Positions 39,558-48,310 are shown, counted from the first letter of the stretch. The stretch: 56,682 nt of DNA from Bacteroidales bacterium UBA4788 (GCA_002402965.1 DHGW01000025.1:36310-92991), one strand, 5' to 3'. Numbers and translations are program-made. The notes: a model not told the origin generated them from the sequence alone.

Positions 39558-40313
39558 ATGGCTTTGAAAATAAGGAAGATATTAGTGTCGCAGCCTGAGC
39601 CAAACAATCCGAAATCACCATATTTCGAGCTCGCGAAAAAATACAATCTGAAGATCGACTTCAAACAGTTTATCCAGATTGAAGGGATTCCGGCAAAGGA
39701 TTTCCGTCAGCAAAAGATCAATCTCGCTGACTTCACCGCAATAATCTTCACCTCAAAGACTGCAATAGACCACTATTTCAGGATCTGCGAAGAGATACGC
39801 TATACCGTCCCGGACACAATGAAATATTTCTGCATAACCGAGAATGTTGCATTTTACCTGCAGAAATACATTGTTTACCGCAAGCGTAAGATCTTCCACG
39901 GCAAAGCCAATTTCGAAGACCTTATTGATGTCATTATTAAGCATAAGGAGGAAAACTTCTTTGTCCCGCTGTCAGATCCTCACAAATCGGATATTCCCGA
40001 GCTGCTGAACAGCCATAAGATCAAGCATACGATAGGCACAATGTACCGCACCATCAGCAGGGACTTTGATTCCAAGGATCTTGATTATGATCTCCTTGTA
40101 TTCTTCAGCCCGTCCGGTATCAAGTCGCTCAAGGAAAATTTCCCGGCCTTCGTGCAGGGAGATGTAAAGATTGCAGCCTTCGGCCCCACTACTGCCGAGG
40201 CGGTTACCAACGAGGGTTTCAGGCTTGACATTCAGGCCCCTAACCCCAAGGCGCCGTCGATGACAATGGCCCTCGACTGTTTTCTGAAGGATTTTAACAA
40301 GAACAACAAATAG
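39558..40313 (+). CDS. hemD: Uroporphyrinogen-III synthase family protein
   Basis: HemD-fold protein with two alternating Rossmann-like domains. It begins LKIRKILVSQPEP and has the conserved DFTAIIFTSKTAIDHYF, the DLLVFFSPSGIKSL segment in domain 2 and FGPTTAEAV near the C-terminus. Length (251 aa) is normal. In heme-making bacteria this enzyme cyclises hydroxymethylbilane; no other heme gene is in this window. Many Bacteroidota that lack the rest of the pathway keep this gene beside DUF4271, so a different role is possible. A terminator-like hairpin follows and touches the rnpA start. Confidence 0.85.
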   Translation: MALKIRKILVSQPEPNNPKSPYFELAKKYNLKIDFKQFIQIEGIPAKDFRQQKINLADFTAIIFTSKTAIDHYFRICEEIRYTVPDTMKYFCITENVAFYLQKYIVYRKRKIFHGKANFEDLIDVIIKHKEENFFVPLSDPHKSDIPELLNSHKIKHTIGTMYRTISRDFDSKDLDYDLLVFFSPSGIKSLKENFPAFVQGDVKIAAFGPTTAEAVTNEGFRLDIQAPNPKAPSMTMALDCFLKDFNKNNK

Positions 40314-40340
40314 CTCGTAAAAGAGATAGCGCTTAAACGG

Positions 40341-40375
40341 AAGCATCCATCCCCGCGGATTGATGCTTTCTTTTT
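40341..40375 (+). terminator. Terminator-like hairpin directly before rnpA
   Basis: Stem AAGCATC-C-ATCC / GGAT-T-GATGCTT (40341-40352 and 40357-40368) with loop CCGC and a single C-T mismatch, followed by TCTTTTT. It ends five bases before the rnpA ATG at 40380. It would terminate hemD transcription or, if read through, cover the rnpA ribosome-binding region. Confidence 0.8.
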
Positions 40376-40379
40376 CCCT

Positions 40380-40772
40380 ATGAATAAACGGTTGGCATCA
40401 TTTTCAAAAAGCGAAAGACTCTGCGGAGTAAAGACAGTCAGCGAGCTTTTCGAGGCAGGCCGGACCCTAACCATTCCGCACCTGAGGATAATATACCGGA
40501 TCACTCCGGCCACGGTCGGACTCCCGCCGGCCAGGGTGCTGATCACCGTACCGAAACGTCACTTCAAAAGGGCTGTTGACCGTAACCTGATACGAAGACG
40601 GATCAGGGAAGCATGGAGAATAAACAAAGAGCCCCTCCTTGATGTTCTCAGGCAGAAAGGCCGGCATGCTGACATCGCAATTATCTGGAATGATACGGAG
40701 ATCAAACCATATGACGTAACCGAAAAAGCCATAAAAGTGGTTATTGCAAGAGTGGCAGGGCTTAAATATTAA
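40380..40772 (+). CDS. rnpA: Ribonuclease P protein component
   Basis: Protein subunit of RNase P, which matures tRNA 5' ends. It starts FSKSERLCGVKTVSELFEAG and has the RNA-binding RNR motif in KRHFKRAVDRNLIRRRIREAWR (split: RHFKRAVDRN, LIRRRIREAWR). Length (130 aa) is normal. Unusually it is not followed by yidD or near rpmH; yidD is at 1.7-2.1 kb. A terminator-like hairpin ends just before the start codon, leaving no room for a separate ribosome-binding region or promoter downstream of it. The last bases overlap a -7 box for the protease gene that follows. Confidence 0.95.
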   Translation: MNKRLASFSKSERLCGVKTVSELFEAGRTLTIPHLRIIYRITPATVGLPPARVLITVPKRHFKRAVDRNLIRRRIREAWRINKEPLLDVLRQKGRHADIAIIWNDTEIKPYDVTEKAIKVVIARVAGLKY

Positions 40773-40777
40773 CTTTG
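40770..40777 (+). promoter_or_regulatory. Candidate -7 box for the S41 protease gene
   Basis: TAACTTTG matches TANNTTTG exactly, overlaps the rnpA stop codon and lies 14 bases before the ATG at 40792. A TTG at 40744-40746 is 23 bases upstream, a longer spacing than usual. Confidence 0.4.
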
Positions 40778-40791
40778 TGAAAATTTTCTTT

Positions 40792-42465
40792 ATGAGAAGC
40801 ATAAACAGAAAAAGGATACTGGTGATACCGGCAGTAGCCGTGACGGCTGTGCTCACGCTGGGATTTCTTATGGGAGGACAGGAGAATAAAGACTTCAAAC
40901 TCACCAAGAATCTTGATATATACATCTCCCTTTTCAGGGAACTCAACGCATTTTATGTGGATGATATCGACCCCGAAAAGCTGGTTCACAAAAGTATAAA
41001 CAGCATGTTGTCAACCCTCGACCCCTACACGGTATTCTACCCCGAAGAGGAGACCGGGGATCTGGATTTCATGACTACCGGCAGGTATGGAGGATTTGGT
41101 TCACTTATCAGGAAGTCAGGCGATTATATTGTTGTGACAAATGTCTATAAGGGCTTCCCCGCCGACAAGAGCGGGATAAGACCGGGTGACATTATGATCA
41201 GTATCGATGGCAAATCACTCAGGGGTGTCTCTTCAGACAAGGCTTCCGACATGCTCAAGGGAGAGCCGGGAACCGAAGCTGAGGTAATTATCCGGCGCAA
41301 CGAAGAAGATATCACCAAAAATCTGAAACGAGAGAGAATAGCCATCTCTGCTGTTCCATATTACGGAATGGTAGATGAAAACACCGGTTACATCCGTTTT
41401 ACGAATTTTACCCAGAACTGCATCGCAGAGGTAAGGGAAGCTCTGATTGACCTTAAAGACAAACAGGGAGCCGAGGACCTGATCCTCGACCTTAGAAGTA
41501 ATCCCGGGGGTCTTGTCAATGAGGCCGTTGAGATTGTCAACCTCTTCGTCAAGCCCGGCCAGGAGGTGGTGAGTACAAGGGGCAGGGCAAAACAGTACGA
41601 TGCAATCTTCCGCACCACGAAGAGCCCCGTGGCACCTGACATGCCCGTGGTGGTGCTTATCAACAGGAGTTCAGCCTCCGCATCTGAGATAGTGGCAGGT
41701 GCCATTCAGGATCTGGACCGCGGTATCATTGTCGGTGAAAGATCATACGGCAAGGGACTGGTGCAGGTGGCAAGGCCACTCAGCTATAAGGCACAGGTCA
41801 AGATGACAACCGCCAAATACTATATCCCCAGCGGGAGATGCATTCAGGCAGTAGACTTCTCCCACCCAAATGAAGACGGAAGCGTGGGGCTTATACCGGA
41901 TTCACTTATCAAAACATTTAATACCCTGAACGGCAGGCCCGTAAAGGACGGAGGAGGAATTATCCCTGACGTCACCGTGCCATCTGATATGCTCAACAGG
42001 TTTACAAGCGAGCTATACGTGCAGAACATGATTTTTGACTATGCAACCCGTTATTACTGGTCGAAACCGCAGCCATCAACCCTTGACAGCCTTATGGTTA
42101 CGGACGAAGAACTGGAGAGGTTCAAAGCATTCCTCACCGAAAGGAAATTCACCTATAAGACCGGCTCCGAGAGCCTCCTCGACGAGCTTGTCACGGTGGC
42201 CGGGCAAGAGGGACTCTATGAAGAAAACAGGGCGACACTTGACAGGCTTAAGTCCGGTCTCAGCCATACCCTTGACAGGGAGTTGACACAGTACAGCGCA
42301 GATGTGAAAGAACTCCTTGAGTCGGAGCTTGCCGGAAGATATTTCTATGACTGGGGAATGGTAAAATATTCCATCGGACGTGACACCCAGATAAGGGAAG
42401 CCATCAACATTGCAGGCGACAAAGCCCGTTATGCATCGCTGCTCAGGGCTCCGGCTGTTAACTGA
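40792..42465 (+). CDS. S41-family C-terminal processing peptidase
   Basis: Periplasmic serine protease of the CtpA/Prc type. It has an N-terminal signal anchor (about 7-24), an S41 N-terminal helical region, a PDZ domain (about 95-170; GGFGSLIRKSGDYIVVTNVY...GIRPGDIMISIDG), the protease core with the nucleophile Ser in SSASASEIVAGAIQD and the catalytic Lys in GERSYGKGLVQ, and a C-terminal helical domain (about 430-558). Length matches Bacteroidota homologues (about 550 aa). The ATG at 40792 gives the standard signal anchor; the longer frame from 40744 overlaps rnpA. It processes protein C-termini in the envelope; substrates unknown. Confidence 0.94.
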   Translation: MRSINRKRILVIPAVAVTAVLTLGFLMGGQENKDFKLTKNLDIYISLFRELNAFYVDDIDPEKLVHKSINSMLSTLDPYTVFYPEEETGDLDFMTTGRYGGFGSLIRKSGDYIVVTNVYKGFPADKSGIRPGDIMISIDGKSLRGVSSDKASDMLKGEPGTEAEVIIRRNEEDITKNLKRERIAISAVPYYGMVDENTGYIRFTNFTQNCIAEVREALIDLKDKQGAEDLILDLRSNPGGLVNEAVEIVNLFVKPGQEVVSTRGRAKQYDAIFRTTKSPVAPDMPVVVLINRSSASASEIVAGAIQDLDRGIIVGERSYGKGLVQVARPLSYKAQVKMTTAKYYIPSGRCIQAVDFSHPNEDGSVGLIPDSLIKTFNTLNGRPVKDGGGIIPDVTVPSDMLNRFTSELYVQNMIFDYATRYYWSKPQPSTLDSLMVTDEELERFKAFLTERKFTYKTGSESLLDELVTVAGQEGLYEENRATLDRLKSGLSHTLDRELTQYSADVKELLESELAGRYFYDWGMVKYSIGRDTQIREAINIAGDKARYASLLRAPAVN

Positions 42466-42481
42466 TTCATGCGGGCCGTCT

Positions 42482-42904
42482 TCAGAACAGCTCCTTTTTC
42501 CAAATGGGCAGTTTTTCCTTGACCATCTCAAGGGTATGGCGGCAGGCACGCGAGGCCTGATCACGGCGCCCGGCAGTGACCATTATGAACAACGACGCCT
42601 CTCCTGCCCTGACCACTCCCATTGAGTGGAGGATGAGGACCGACCTGACATCGCTGAAGGCGCTTCTGACAGTATTTACTATCCCGTCAGCCTCTCTCAC
42701 GGCCATCTCCTCATAGGCTGAATATTCAATCGCGGTTACTCTTTTGCCTTCAATCTCATCGCCACGAACCTTCCCGATGAATATTGAGACTGCACCTGCG
42801 CCGGTATCATCATTGCCCAGCGTCATGAGTTCGGAAATAAGAAGAGGTGTGATTGGCCCCCCGACCAGATACCTGTTTTTCATAAACGGACGTGTATGAT
42901 TCAT
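42482..42904 (-). CDS. moaE: Molybdopterin synthase catalytic subunit
   Basis: Large subunit of molybdopterin synthase, which adds two sulfurs from MoaD to cyclic pyranopterin in molybdenum-cofactor synthesis. Motifs: GAVSIFIGKVRGDEIEGKRV, LEYSAYEEMA-like (IEYSAYEEMAV), HSMGVVRAGEASLFIMV and the C-terminal PIWKKELF. Length (140 aa) is normal. The start overlaps the moaD stop by four bases (ATGA on the minus strand). An internal ATG at 42883 would give a shorter start. The rest of the cofactor pathway is not in the window. Confidence 0.95.
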   Translation of the reverse strand: MNHTRPFMKNRYLVGGPITPLLISELMTLGNDDTGAGAVSIFIGKVRGDEIEGKRVTAIEYSAYEEMAVREADGIVNTVRSAFSDVRSVLILHSMGVVRAGEASLFIMVTAGRRDQASRACRHTLEMVKEKLPIWKKELF

Positions 42905-43137
42905 CCCCCCTGGAATGGGGGAAGAACTGCAATAATATCATTTATTTTCAACACGGACTCCTCTTTCAGCAGGGTTTTGTTCAGGGCCATCCGGAATGGT
43001 ATTCCGGCCAGGGCGGGATATTTCTCAGTCAGTTGCCTCCGAAGCGCTGCCGTATCCTGCGCGGTGAACGATTCTTCCGTTCTCCCGGCCGCTTCAGCTG
43101 CCGCTCCGAAAAAGAGCACTCTTACCAGCCCTCCCAT
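42901..43137 (-). CDS. moaD: Molybdopterin synthase sulfur-carrier subunit
   Basis: Small ubiquitin-fold sulfur carrier for molybdopterin synthesis. It starts VRVLFFGAAAEAAGRTEESF, and ends in the required Gly-Gly (LPPFQGG), which is thiocarboxylated in the active form. Length (78 aa) is normal. It lies two bases after polA and overlaps moaE by four bases, so it is the third gene of the queD-polA-moaD-moaE transcript. Being placed behind a DNA polymerase gene is unusual for a cofactor gene and probably only reflects operon history. Confidence 0.93.
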   Translation of the reverse strand: MGGLVRVLFFGAAAEAAGRTEESFTAQDTAALRRQLTEKYPALAGIPFRMALNKTLLKEESVLKINDIIAVLPPFQGG

Positions 43138-43139
43138 CG

Positions 43140-46019
43140 TCAGTGAGCCTCCAGCCAGTTATTGCCCGTTCCGGTATCCACCTCGAGCGGCACCCTCAGC
43201 TCTGCCGCACCTTTCATCTCTTCCTTCACCAGCATGGCCAGCCTGTCAACATGACCGGTATCCACCTCAAAAATCAGTTCGTCATGTACCTGCAGGATCA
43301 TCTTCGCTTCGGGCATCTCACGATCCAGCCTTGACGCGATCCTGATCATGGCGATTTTGATTATGTCTGCAGCGCTGCCCTGCAACGGTGCATTAATGGC
43401 GTTGCGTTCGGCGTTGCCCCTGACAACCTGGTTCCTTGAATGAATGTCAGGCAGGTAACGCCTGCGTCCGAACATAGTTGTGACATAACCAAACTCCCTT
43501 GCCCTGCGTATGCTCTCATCCATGTAGGCCTTAACTCCCGGGTAGGAGTTAAAGTAACCGTCAATAAGCTCTTTAGCCTCCTTGCGTCCGATTGTAAGGC
43601 GCTCTGAAAGACCGAAGGCCGAGATGCCGTAAATGATTCCGAAGTTTGCGGTTTTTGCCTTTGCGCGCATCTCGCGCGTCACTCCGGAAACGGGCACACC
43701 AAATATCTTCGAGGCGGTGGCAGAGTGAATATCCTGTCCCGATAGAAAATCGGAAATCATTGCACCGTCACCGCTGAGGTGAGCCATGAGCCTGAGCTCA
43801 ATCTGTGAGTAGTCAGCGCTCAGGAAAATTTTCCCGGGGGCCGGTATGAAGGCTTTGCGTATCTCACGGCCCTCAGCGTCCCTCACCGGTATGTTCTGCA
43901 GGTTCGGATTTGTGGAACTGAGCCTGCCGGTGGAAGCGACCGCCTGGTTGTATGTGGTATGTATCCTGCCGGTGTTGCGGTCAATAAGCTGCGGCAGTGC
44001 TTCAACGTATGTTGAGAGCAGCTTTTTCAATCCCCTGTATTCGAGCACCTTGCCTATGATTGGATGCTTAGCGGTCAGCCGTTGCAGCACCTCCTCGTCG
44101 GTCCGGTACTGCCTGGTCTTTGTCAGTCGTGCTTTGTCGTCGAGACGCAGCCTGAGGAAGAGAATATCACCGAGCTGTTTCGGCGAGGAGATGTTAAACT
44201 CCTGTCCGGCAAGTACATAAATCTCCTGTTCGAGTTTAATGATCGTCTCCCTGAGGGTGACGGCATAGGCCGTAAGCACGCTCTCATCAATAAACACTCC
44301 CTCGCGTTCCATCGCGGCAAGCACCCGGATGAGAGGCATCTCGATTTTTTCGGCAAGGGTTTCAAGTTCCTCTTTCCTGAGCATAGGCTCGAAGAGCTTC
44401 ATCAGCTGCCATGTCACGTCGGCATCTTCAACGGCATACTCCTTTACCTTCTCCTTTTCAACATCCCTCATGGTCAGCTGCCTGGGGCCGCGCTCGCCGA
44501 TGAGCTCCTCGATGCGGACCGGCACATAGCCCAGGTACTGTGAGGCCAGAAGATCCATGTTGTGACGCATGTCAGGCTCAAGAAGATAATGGGCCAGCAT
44601 TGTGTCAAAGAGCGGACCCCTGACGCTGATGCCATAACCAGCAAGCACCTGGATGTCAAACTTCAGGTTCTGCCCGGTCTTTCTTATCTTCTCGTTTTCA
44701 AAGACCGGTATGAGCGGTTGGAGCAGTTTCAGCGCCTCATCCCTGCCGGGCGGCAGCCAGAGCATGGTGCCGGAACCCTTGTCCCATGAAAAGGCGATTG
44801 AAACGAGCTGTGCGTTCAGAGGATCGAGGGAGTTGGTCTCAGTGTCAAAGCAGAAATCGGTCAGCGTCGAAAGGGCAGCTGACAGCTTCCGGACCTCCTC
44901 TTCCGATTCGATAAGGGTGTATTTATGAGGGGTTGTTGAGAGGTCAGATTTCCCTGTATTGCCGCCAGTTGCGGTTTCACCGAAGAGAGTACCCTGCATA
45001 TCGCCGGAGGCTGGTTGTACGGAAGAAAACACGGCGACAGAAGAAGGTCCGGGAACCGAAGAAGTCACGGCGCCGGGTTTTTCGTCTGCCACAGCTTGCT
45101 TTTCAGCGACGCGTTCAGGCATGGTCTGCCGGCCTCCTGAAACAGTAAGGCGTGAGGCCATGGTCCGGAACTCAAGTTCCTCGTAAATCCTGCGCAGAGC
45201 CTCCGTATCAGCATCACTGCGGTGCAGGTCTGTGTGTCTGAACTCCACCGGCACATTCTGTTCTATGGTGGCAAGTCGCTTCGAGAGCAGTATCTGCTCC
45301 CTGTTCTGTTCGATAATATCCTTCTGACGGCCGGAGATCACTGATGTGTCACTGAGCAGCCTCTCTATGCTTCCATGCTCCCCGATGAGCTTACAGGCTG
45401 TTTTAGGGCCTATTCCGGGGGCTCCGGGAATGTTGTCGGAAGTGTCTCCCATAAGTCCGAGCAGGTCAGTGATATAAGCAGGGGGTACACCGTACTCCCT
45501 GACAATCTCTTTGGTTCCCCAGATCTCGGCCTCGCCGCCGGAACGCCCCGGCCTGTACATCACCACCCGGTCAGTCACCAGCTGTGCAAAATCCTTGTCA
45601 GGAGTCATCATATACGCAGTATAGCCCTCCTCCGCTGCCTTGCGGGCCAGTGTACCGATCACATCATCAGCCTCAAATCCAGGCACCTCGATGACTGGAA
45701 TGCGGTAGGCCTCAAGCAGCTTTTTTATCCATGGAACGGCGATTTTTATGTCCTCAGGTGTGGCATCACGGTTAGCCTTGTATGCCGGGTAAATCTCATT
45801 CCTGAAAGTCGGCCCCGGCGGGTCAAAAACAACCGCTATATGAGAAGGTTTCTGTTTGGCCAGGAGATCTTCAAGTGTGAGTAGGAATCCGAATATGGCA
45901 GAGGTATTCATCCCCTTTGAAGTTACACGGGGATTCTTTATGAATGCATAGTATGATCTGAAGATCAATGCGTAGGCATCGAGCAGAAAGAGTTTCTTAT
46001 CAAAGTCGGGAGTTGTCAC
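43140..46019 (-). CDS. polA: DNA polymerase I
   Basis: Repair and Okazaki-fragment-processing polymerase. Three domains are present: 5'-3' nuclease (about 1-290; LFLLDAYALIFRSYYAF, GFEADDVIGTLA, MGDTSDNIPG), 3'-5' exonuclease (about 355-545; FCFDTETNSLDPL, GQNLKFDIQVL, YAVEDADVTWQL, with all catalytic acids kept) and polymerase (about 560-959; SADYSQIELRLMAHLSGD, RRAKTANFGIIYG-like stretch KAKTANFGIIYG, and LQVHDELIFEV). Length (959 aa) is slightly over E. coli. A linker at 300-350 is low-complexity. It is translationally coupled to queD upstream by a four-base overlap and is followed by moaD after two bases. Confidence 0.97.
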   Translation of the reverse strand: MTTPDFDKKLFLLDAYALIFRSYYAFIKNPRVTSKGMNTSAIFGFLLTLEDLLAKQKPSHIAVVFDPPGPTFRNEIYPAYKANRDATPEDIKIAVPWIKKLLEAYRIPVIEVPGFEADDVIGTLARKAAEEGYTAYMMTPDKDFAQLVTDRVVMYRPGRSGGEAEIWGTKEIVREYGVPPAYITDLLGLMGDTSDNIPGAPGIGPKTACKLIGEHGSIERLLSDTSVISGRQKDIIEQNREQILLSKRLATIEQNVPVEFRHTDLHRSDADTEALRRIYEELEFRTMASRLTVSGGRQTMPERVAEKQAVADEKPGAVTSSVPGPSSVAVFSSVQPASGDMQGTLFGETATGGNTGKSDLSTTPHKYTLIESEEEVRKLSAALSTLTDFCFDTETNSLDPLNAQLVSIAFSWDKGSGTMLWLPPGRDEALKLLQPLIPVFENEKIRKTGQNLKFDIQVLAGYGISVRGPLFDTMLAHYLLEPDMRHNMDLLASQYLGYVPVRIEELIGERGPRQLTMRDVEKEKVKEYAVEDADVTWQLMKLFEPMLRKEELETLAEKIEMPLIRVLAAMEREGVFIDESVLTAYAVTLRETIIKLEQEIYVLAGQEFNISSPKQLGDILFLRLRLDDKARLTKTRQYRTDEEVLQRLTAKHPIIGKVLEYRGLKKLLSTYVEALPQLIDRNTGRIHTTYNQAVASTGRLSSTNPNLQNIPVRDAEGREIRKAFIPAPGKIFLSADYSQIELRLMAHLSGDGAMISDFLSGQDIHSATASKIFGVPVSGVTREMRAKAKTANFGIIYGISAFGLSERLTIGRKEAKELIDGYFNSYPGVKAYMDESIRRAREFGYVTTMFGRRRYLPDIHSRNQVVRGNAERNAINAPLQGSAADIIKIAMIRIASRLDREMPEAKMILQVHDELIFEVDTGHVDRLAMLVKEEMKGAAELRVPLEVDTGTGNNWLEAH

Positions 46020-46465
46020 CTGTTATCGGATGCATGCCACTCTGCATAGGAGGTGGCTGTTTCATATAACTTCACGCTGTGCAGGAAGGTGTCTGCAGGA
46101 GTCCTTCCTGAAAGAGTGGCGGCTATGTCAGCCACCAGGTTCTCACATGTTGGCTGGTACTCAGAGACAATGACGTTACCGAAATGCTGGCGGTAACTTT
46201 CAACCGTCGCTGCGGGCGCCTGGCCTGAAACCATCAGGGCATGATCAAACCTGTCCACAACACTTTCACGTACAAGCTTTTTCAGATCCCCGAAATCCAG
46301 TACCATACCGTTGCGGTTACTCTCCGGATCATTCACCGGAACCCCGGCAAACGTCACATAAAGAATGTATGAGTGGCCGTGCACATTTCGGCACGGGCCG
46401 TCATAGTTCCACAACGCGTGGGCCATCTCAAAACGAAATTCCTTTGTTACCCTGATTACGGCCAT
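46016..46465 (-). CDS. queD: 6-carboxy-tetrahydropterin synthase (QueD) / 6-pyruvoyl-tetrahydropterin synthase family
   Basis: Enzyme of the PTPS/QueD family that converts dihydroneopterin triphosphate to 6-carboxy-tetrahydropterin in queuosine synthesis. Zinc histidines are in FEMAHALW and the motif CRNVHGHSYILYV, whose Cys is the catalytic residue; the C-terminal region has PTCENLVADIA and the Glu in VKLYETATSYAEW. Length (149 aa) fits. It is the first gene of the queD-polA-moaD-moaE operon and overlaps polA by four bases. A minus-strand -7 box lies at 46488-46495, giving a short leader. Confidence 0.88.
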   Translation of the reverse strand: MAVIRVTKEFRFEMAHALWNYDGPCRNVHGHSYILYVTFAGVPVNDPESNRNGMVLDFGDLKKLVRESVVDRFDHALMVSGQAPAATVESYRQHFGNVIVSEYQPTCENLVADIAATLSGRTPADTFLHSVKLYETATSYAEWHASDNR

Positions 46466-46487
46466 TGGTGCAAGTATTAGGTATCCG

Positions 46488-46495
46488 CAAAAATA
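46488..46495 (-). promoter_or_regulatory. -7 box of the queD-polA-moaD-moaE operon
   Basis: On the minus strand TATTTTTG, followed by CGG, matches TANNTTTG and lies 22 bases upstream of the queD ATG. The -33 region is A/T-rich without a clear TTG. Confidence 0.45.
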
Positions 46496-46578
46496 AACTA
46501 TTTAAAACGATTTTTGTTTGGCAGGGTATTTCAAGATGATATTTACACGTTTACATGTCATACATAACAATTAAAGCG

Positions 46579-46586
46579 TATCTTTG
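46579..46586 (+). promoter_or_regulatory. -7 box of the acyl-CoA synthetase gene
   Basis: TATCTTTGCGCC matches the classic Bacteroidota -7 element with the following GC. It is 22 bases before the ATG at 46609. The start codon at 46555 would lie upstream of the promoter, which supports the later start. Confidence 0.55.
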
Positions 46587-46608
46587 CGCCCAATATATTA
46601 ATAACCAA

Positions 46609-48249
46609 ATGAATAATAACGAGTTGTTGACTATCCCATTCCTTGCCGGAGAGAGCTTCAGGAAGCATGGCGGAAACAAGGCAATGGGTTTTGTGGGGGA
46701 GGAAGTAATAACCTATAATCAGCTTGAAGGCCGTATCAGGTCAATAATGAGGCTGCTTGAAGATTATTCAGTTAAACCAGGCGACAAGGTTGCCATACTC
46801 AGCACAAGCATGCCTAACTGGGGTGCAAGCTACTTTGCAATAACCTTCATGGGAGCGGTTGCCGTACCCATACTTCCGGACTTCACACCGGGGGAGATTG
46901 CAAATGTCCTGGACCACTCCGGCGCGAAGGCTCTCTTCGTCTCCGGTAACCTGACCCATAAGTTCGGAGAGTATGCCTCTGCAACACTGGAGACCGTGAT
47001 TTCGATTGACGACTTCAGTATCATCTCCGGATCAAACGGAAAGAGCTACGGTGAAGGACTGGTGCCTGTCATAAATTACACCGTTGCCGAAGAGGATCTG
47101 GCAGTAATCATTTATACCTCGGGCACCACAGGCAAGTCGAAGGGAGTGATGCTCACGCATAAAAACATCAGCTTCACCGCAAAACAGGTGATGACAATAC
47201 AGTATGTCGTGGAGAGTGATGTTTTCCTCTCCATCCTGCCGCTCTCCCATTCATATGAGCAGACTCTGGGACTGGTTCTTCCTGTCTTTAACGGTGCCAT
47301 GGTATGGTATCTCCGCAAGGCTCCAACGCCTTCGGTGCTCCTTCCTGCGCTTGAGATTGTTAAACCAACCACGATGCTTACCGTGCCGCTGATAATGGAG
47401 AAGATCTATTTCAATAAGATAGTTCCAACATTCAGCAAGAACAAGATCGTTTCGTTTCTCTATCACAAGACCCCTGTCAGAAAGATGCTCAATAAGATCG
47501 CTGGCAAAAAGATCTACAAGACCTTCGGAGGAAGGCTCAGGTTCTTTGGCATCGGCGGGGCAAAACTGAATCCCACCGTGGAACAGTTCCTGCTTGATGC
47601 AAAATTCCCCTATGCCATCGGCTACGGACTTACCGAAACTTCGCCGCTGCTTGCCGGAACGAAAGTTGGCACCTGCAGACTGGGCTCCACCGGACCCGCA
47701 ATGGAAGGGGTGATACTCAAGATAAACAATCCTGATCCTGTAACCGGCGAGGGAGAAGTATGGGCCCGTGGCGATAACGTCATGAAGGGCTACCATAAGG
47801 AGCCGGCCATGACTTCCGATGTGATAACACCTGATGGCTGGTTCAGAACCGGCGACCTGGGCGTTATTGACAGCAACAACTACCTGAGCCTCAAGGGAAG
47901 GCTCAAGAATATGATAGTCGGGTCAAGCGGTGAAAACATCTACCCGGAGGAGATTGAATCGGTCATCAACGATTTCAGTCATGTGATTGAATCCCTGGTA
48001 GTTCAGCAGAAGGGCAAGCTTGTAGCAATGGTTCACGTTAACCTTGAAGAGCTGCAGGTAAAATATACCCAGATGAAGAAAGAATTCTCCGACCAGGCTG
48101 AACTGATAATCAATGAGTACCTGGAAGAGCTCCGGAGATATGTCAATTCAAAGGTCAACAGATACAGCCAGGTACAGCTCGTGGTTTACCAGCCTGAGCC
48201 ATTCCAGAAGACTGCCACCCTGAAGATCAAGAGATTTCTTTATTATTAA
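46609..48249 (+). CDS. Long-chain acyl-CoA synthetase (AMP-binding)
   Basis: ANL-superfamily ligase that activates fatty acids as acyl-adenylate and then acyl-CoA. Motifs: the P-loop IIYTSGTTGKSKGVMLTHKN (about 170-190), the GYGLTETSPLL adenine-binding segment, WFRTGDLG, and the hinge KGRLKNMIVGSSGENIYPEE (split: GRLKNMIVGSSGENIYPEE). The catalytic Lys is near the C-terminus in PFQKTATLKIKRF. Length (546 aa) is at the short end for the long-chain group. I prefer the ATG at 46609 because it follows the -7 box at 46579. It is monocistronic or followed by lspA after 130 bases containing a short direct repeat. Confidence 0.93.
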   Translation: MNNNELLTIPFLAGESFRKHGGNKAMGFVGEEVITYNQLEGRIRSIMRLLEDYSVKPGDKVAILSTSMPNWGASYFAITFMGAVAVPILPDFTPGEIANVLDHSGAKALFVSGNLTHKFGEYASATLETVISIDDFSIISGSNGKSYGEGLVPVINYTVAEEDLAVIIYTSGTTGKSKGVMLTHKNISFTAKQVMTIQYVVESDVFLSILPLSHSYEQTLGLVLPVFNGAMVWYLRKAPTPSVLLPALEIVKPTTMLTVPLIMEKIYFNKIVPTFSKNKIVSFLYHKTPVRKMLNKIAGKKIYKTFGGRLRFFGIGGAKLNPTVEQFLLDAKFPYAIGYGLTETSPLLAGTKVGTCRLGSTGPAMEGVILKINNPDPVTGEGEVWARGDNVMKGYHKEPAMTSDVITPDGWFRTGDLGVIDSNNYLSLKGRLKNMIVGSSGENIYPEEIESVINDFSHVIESLVVQQKGKLVAMVHVNLEELQVKYTQMKKEFSDQAELIINEYLEELRRYVNSKVNRYSQVQLVVYQPEPFQKTATLKIKRFLYY

Positions 48250-48255
48250 TTGTTT

Positions 48256-48310
48256 CCCGGCGCAGGGCATCTGAACGTGTGATACACGCCCGGTGCAGGG
48301 CATCTGAACG
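48256..48310. repeat. 22-bp direct repeat, period 33
   Basis: CCCGGCGCAGGGCATCTGAACG (written in parts: CCCGGC GCAGGGCATCTGAACG) at 48256-48277 recurs at 48289-48310 with one difference (CCCGGT). The 11-base spacer TGTGATACACG contains the small palindrome GTGATACAC. It sits between the acyl-CoA synthetase stop and lspA. The function is unknown. Confidence 0.7.

Noticed and set aside
44064..44543. 159-codon plus-strand frame opposite polA, and several similar long antisense frames
   Set aside because: They lie fully inside well-supported genes on the other strand and show no protein-family features; they are consequences of codon usage.
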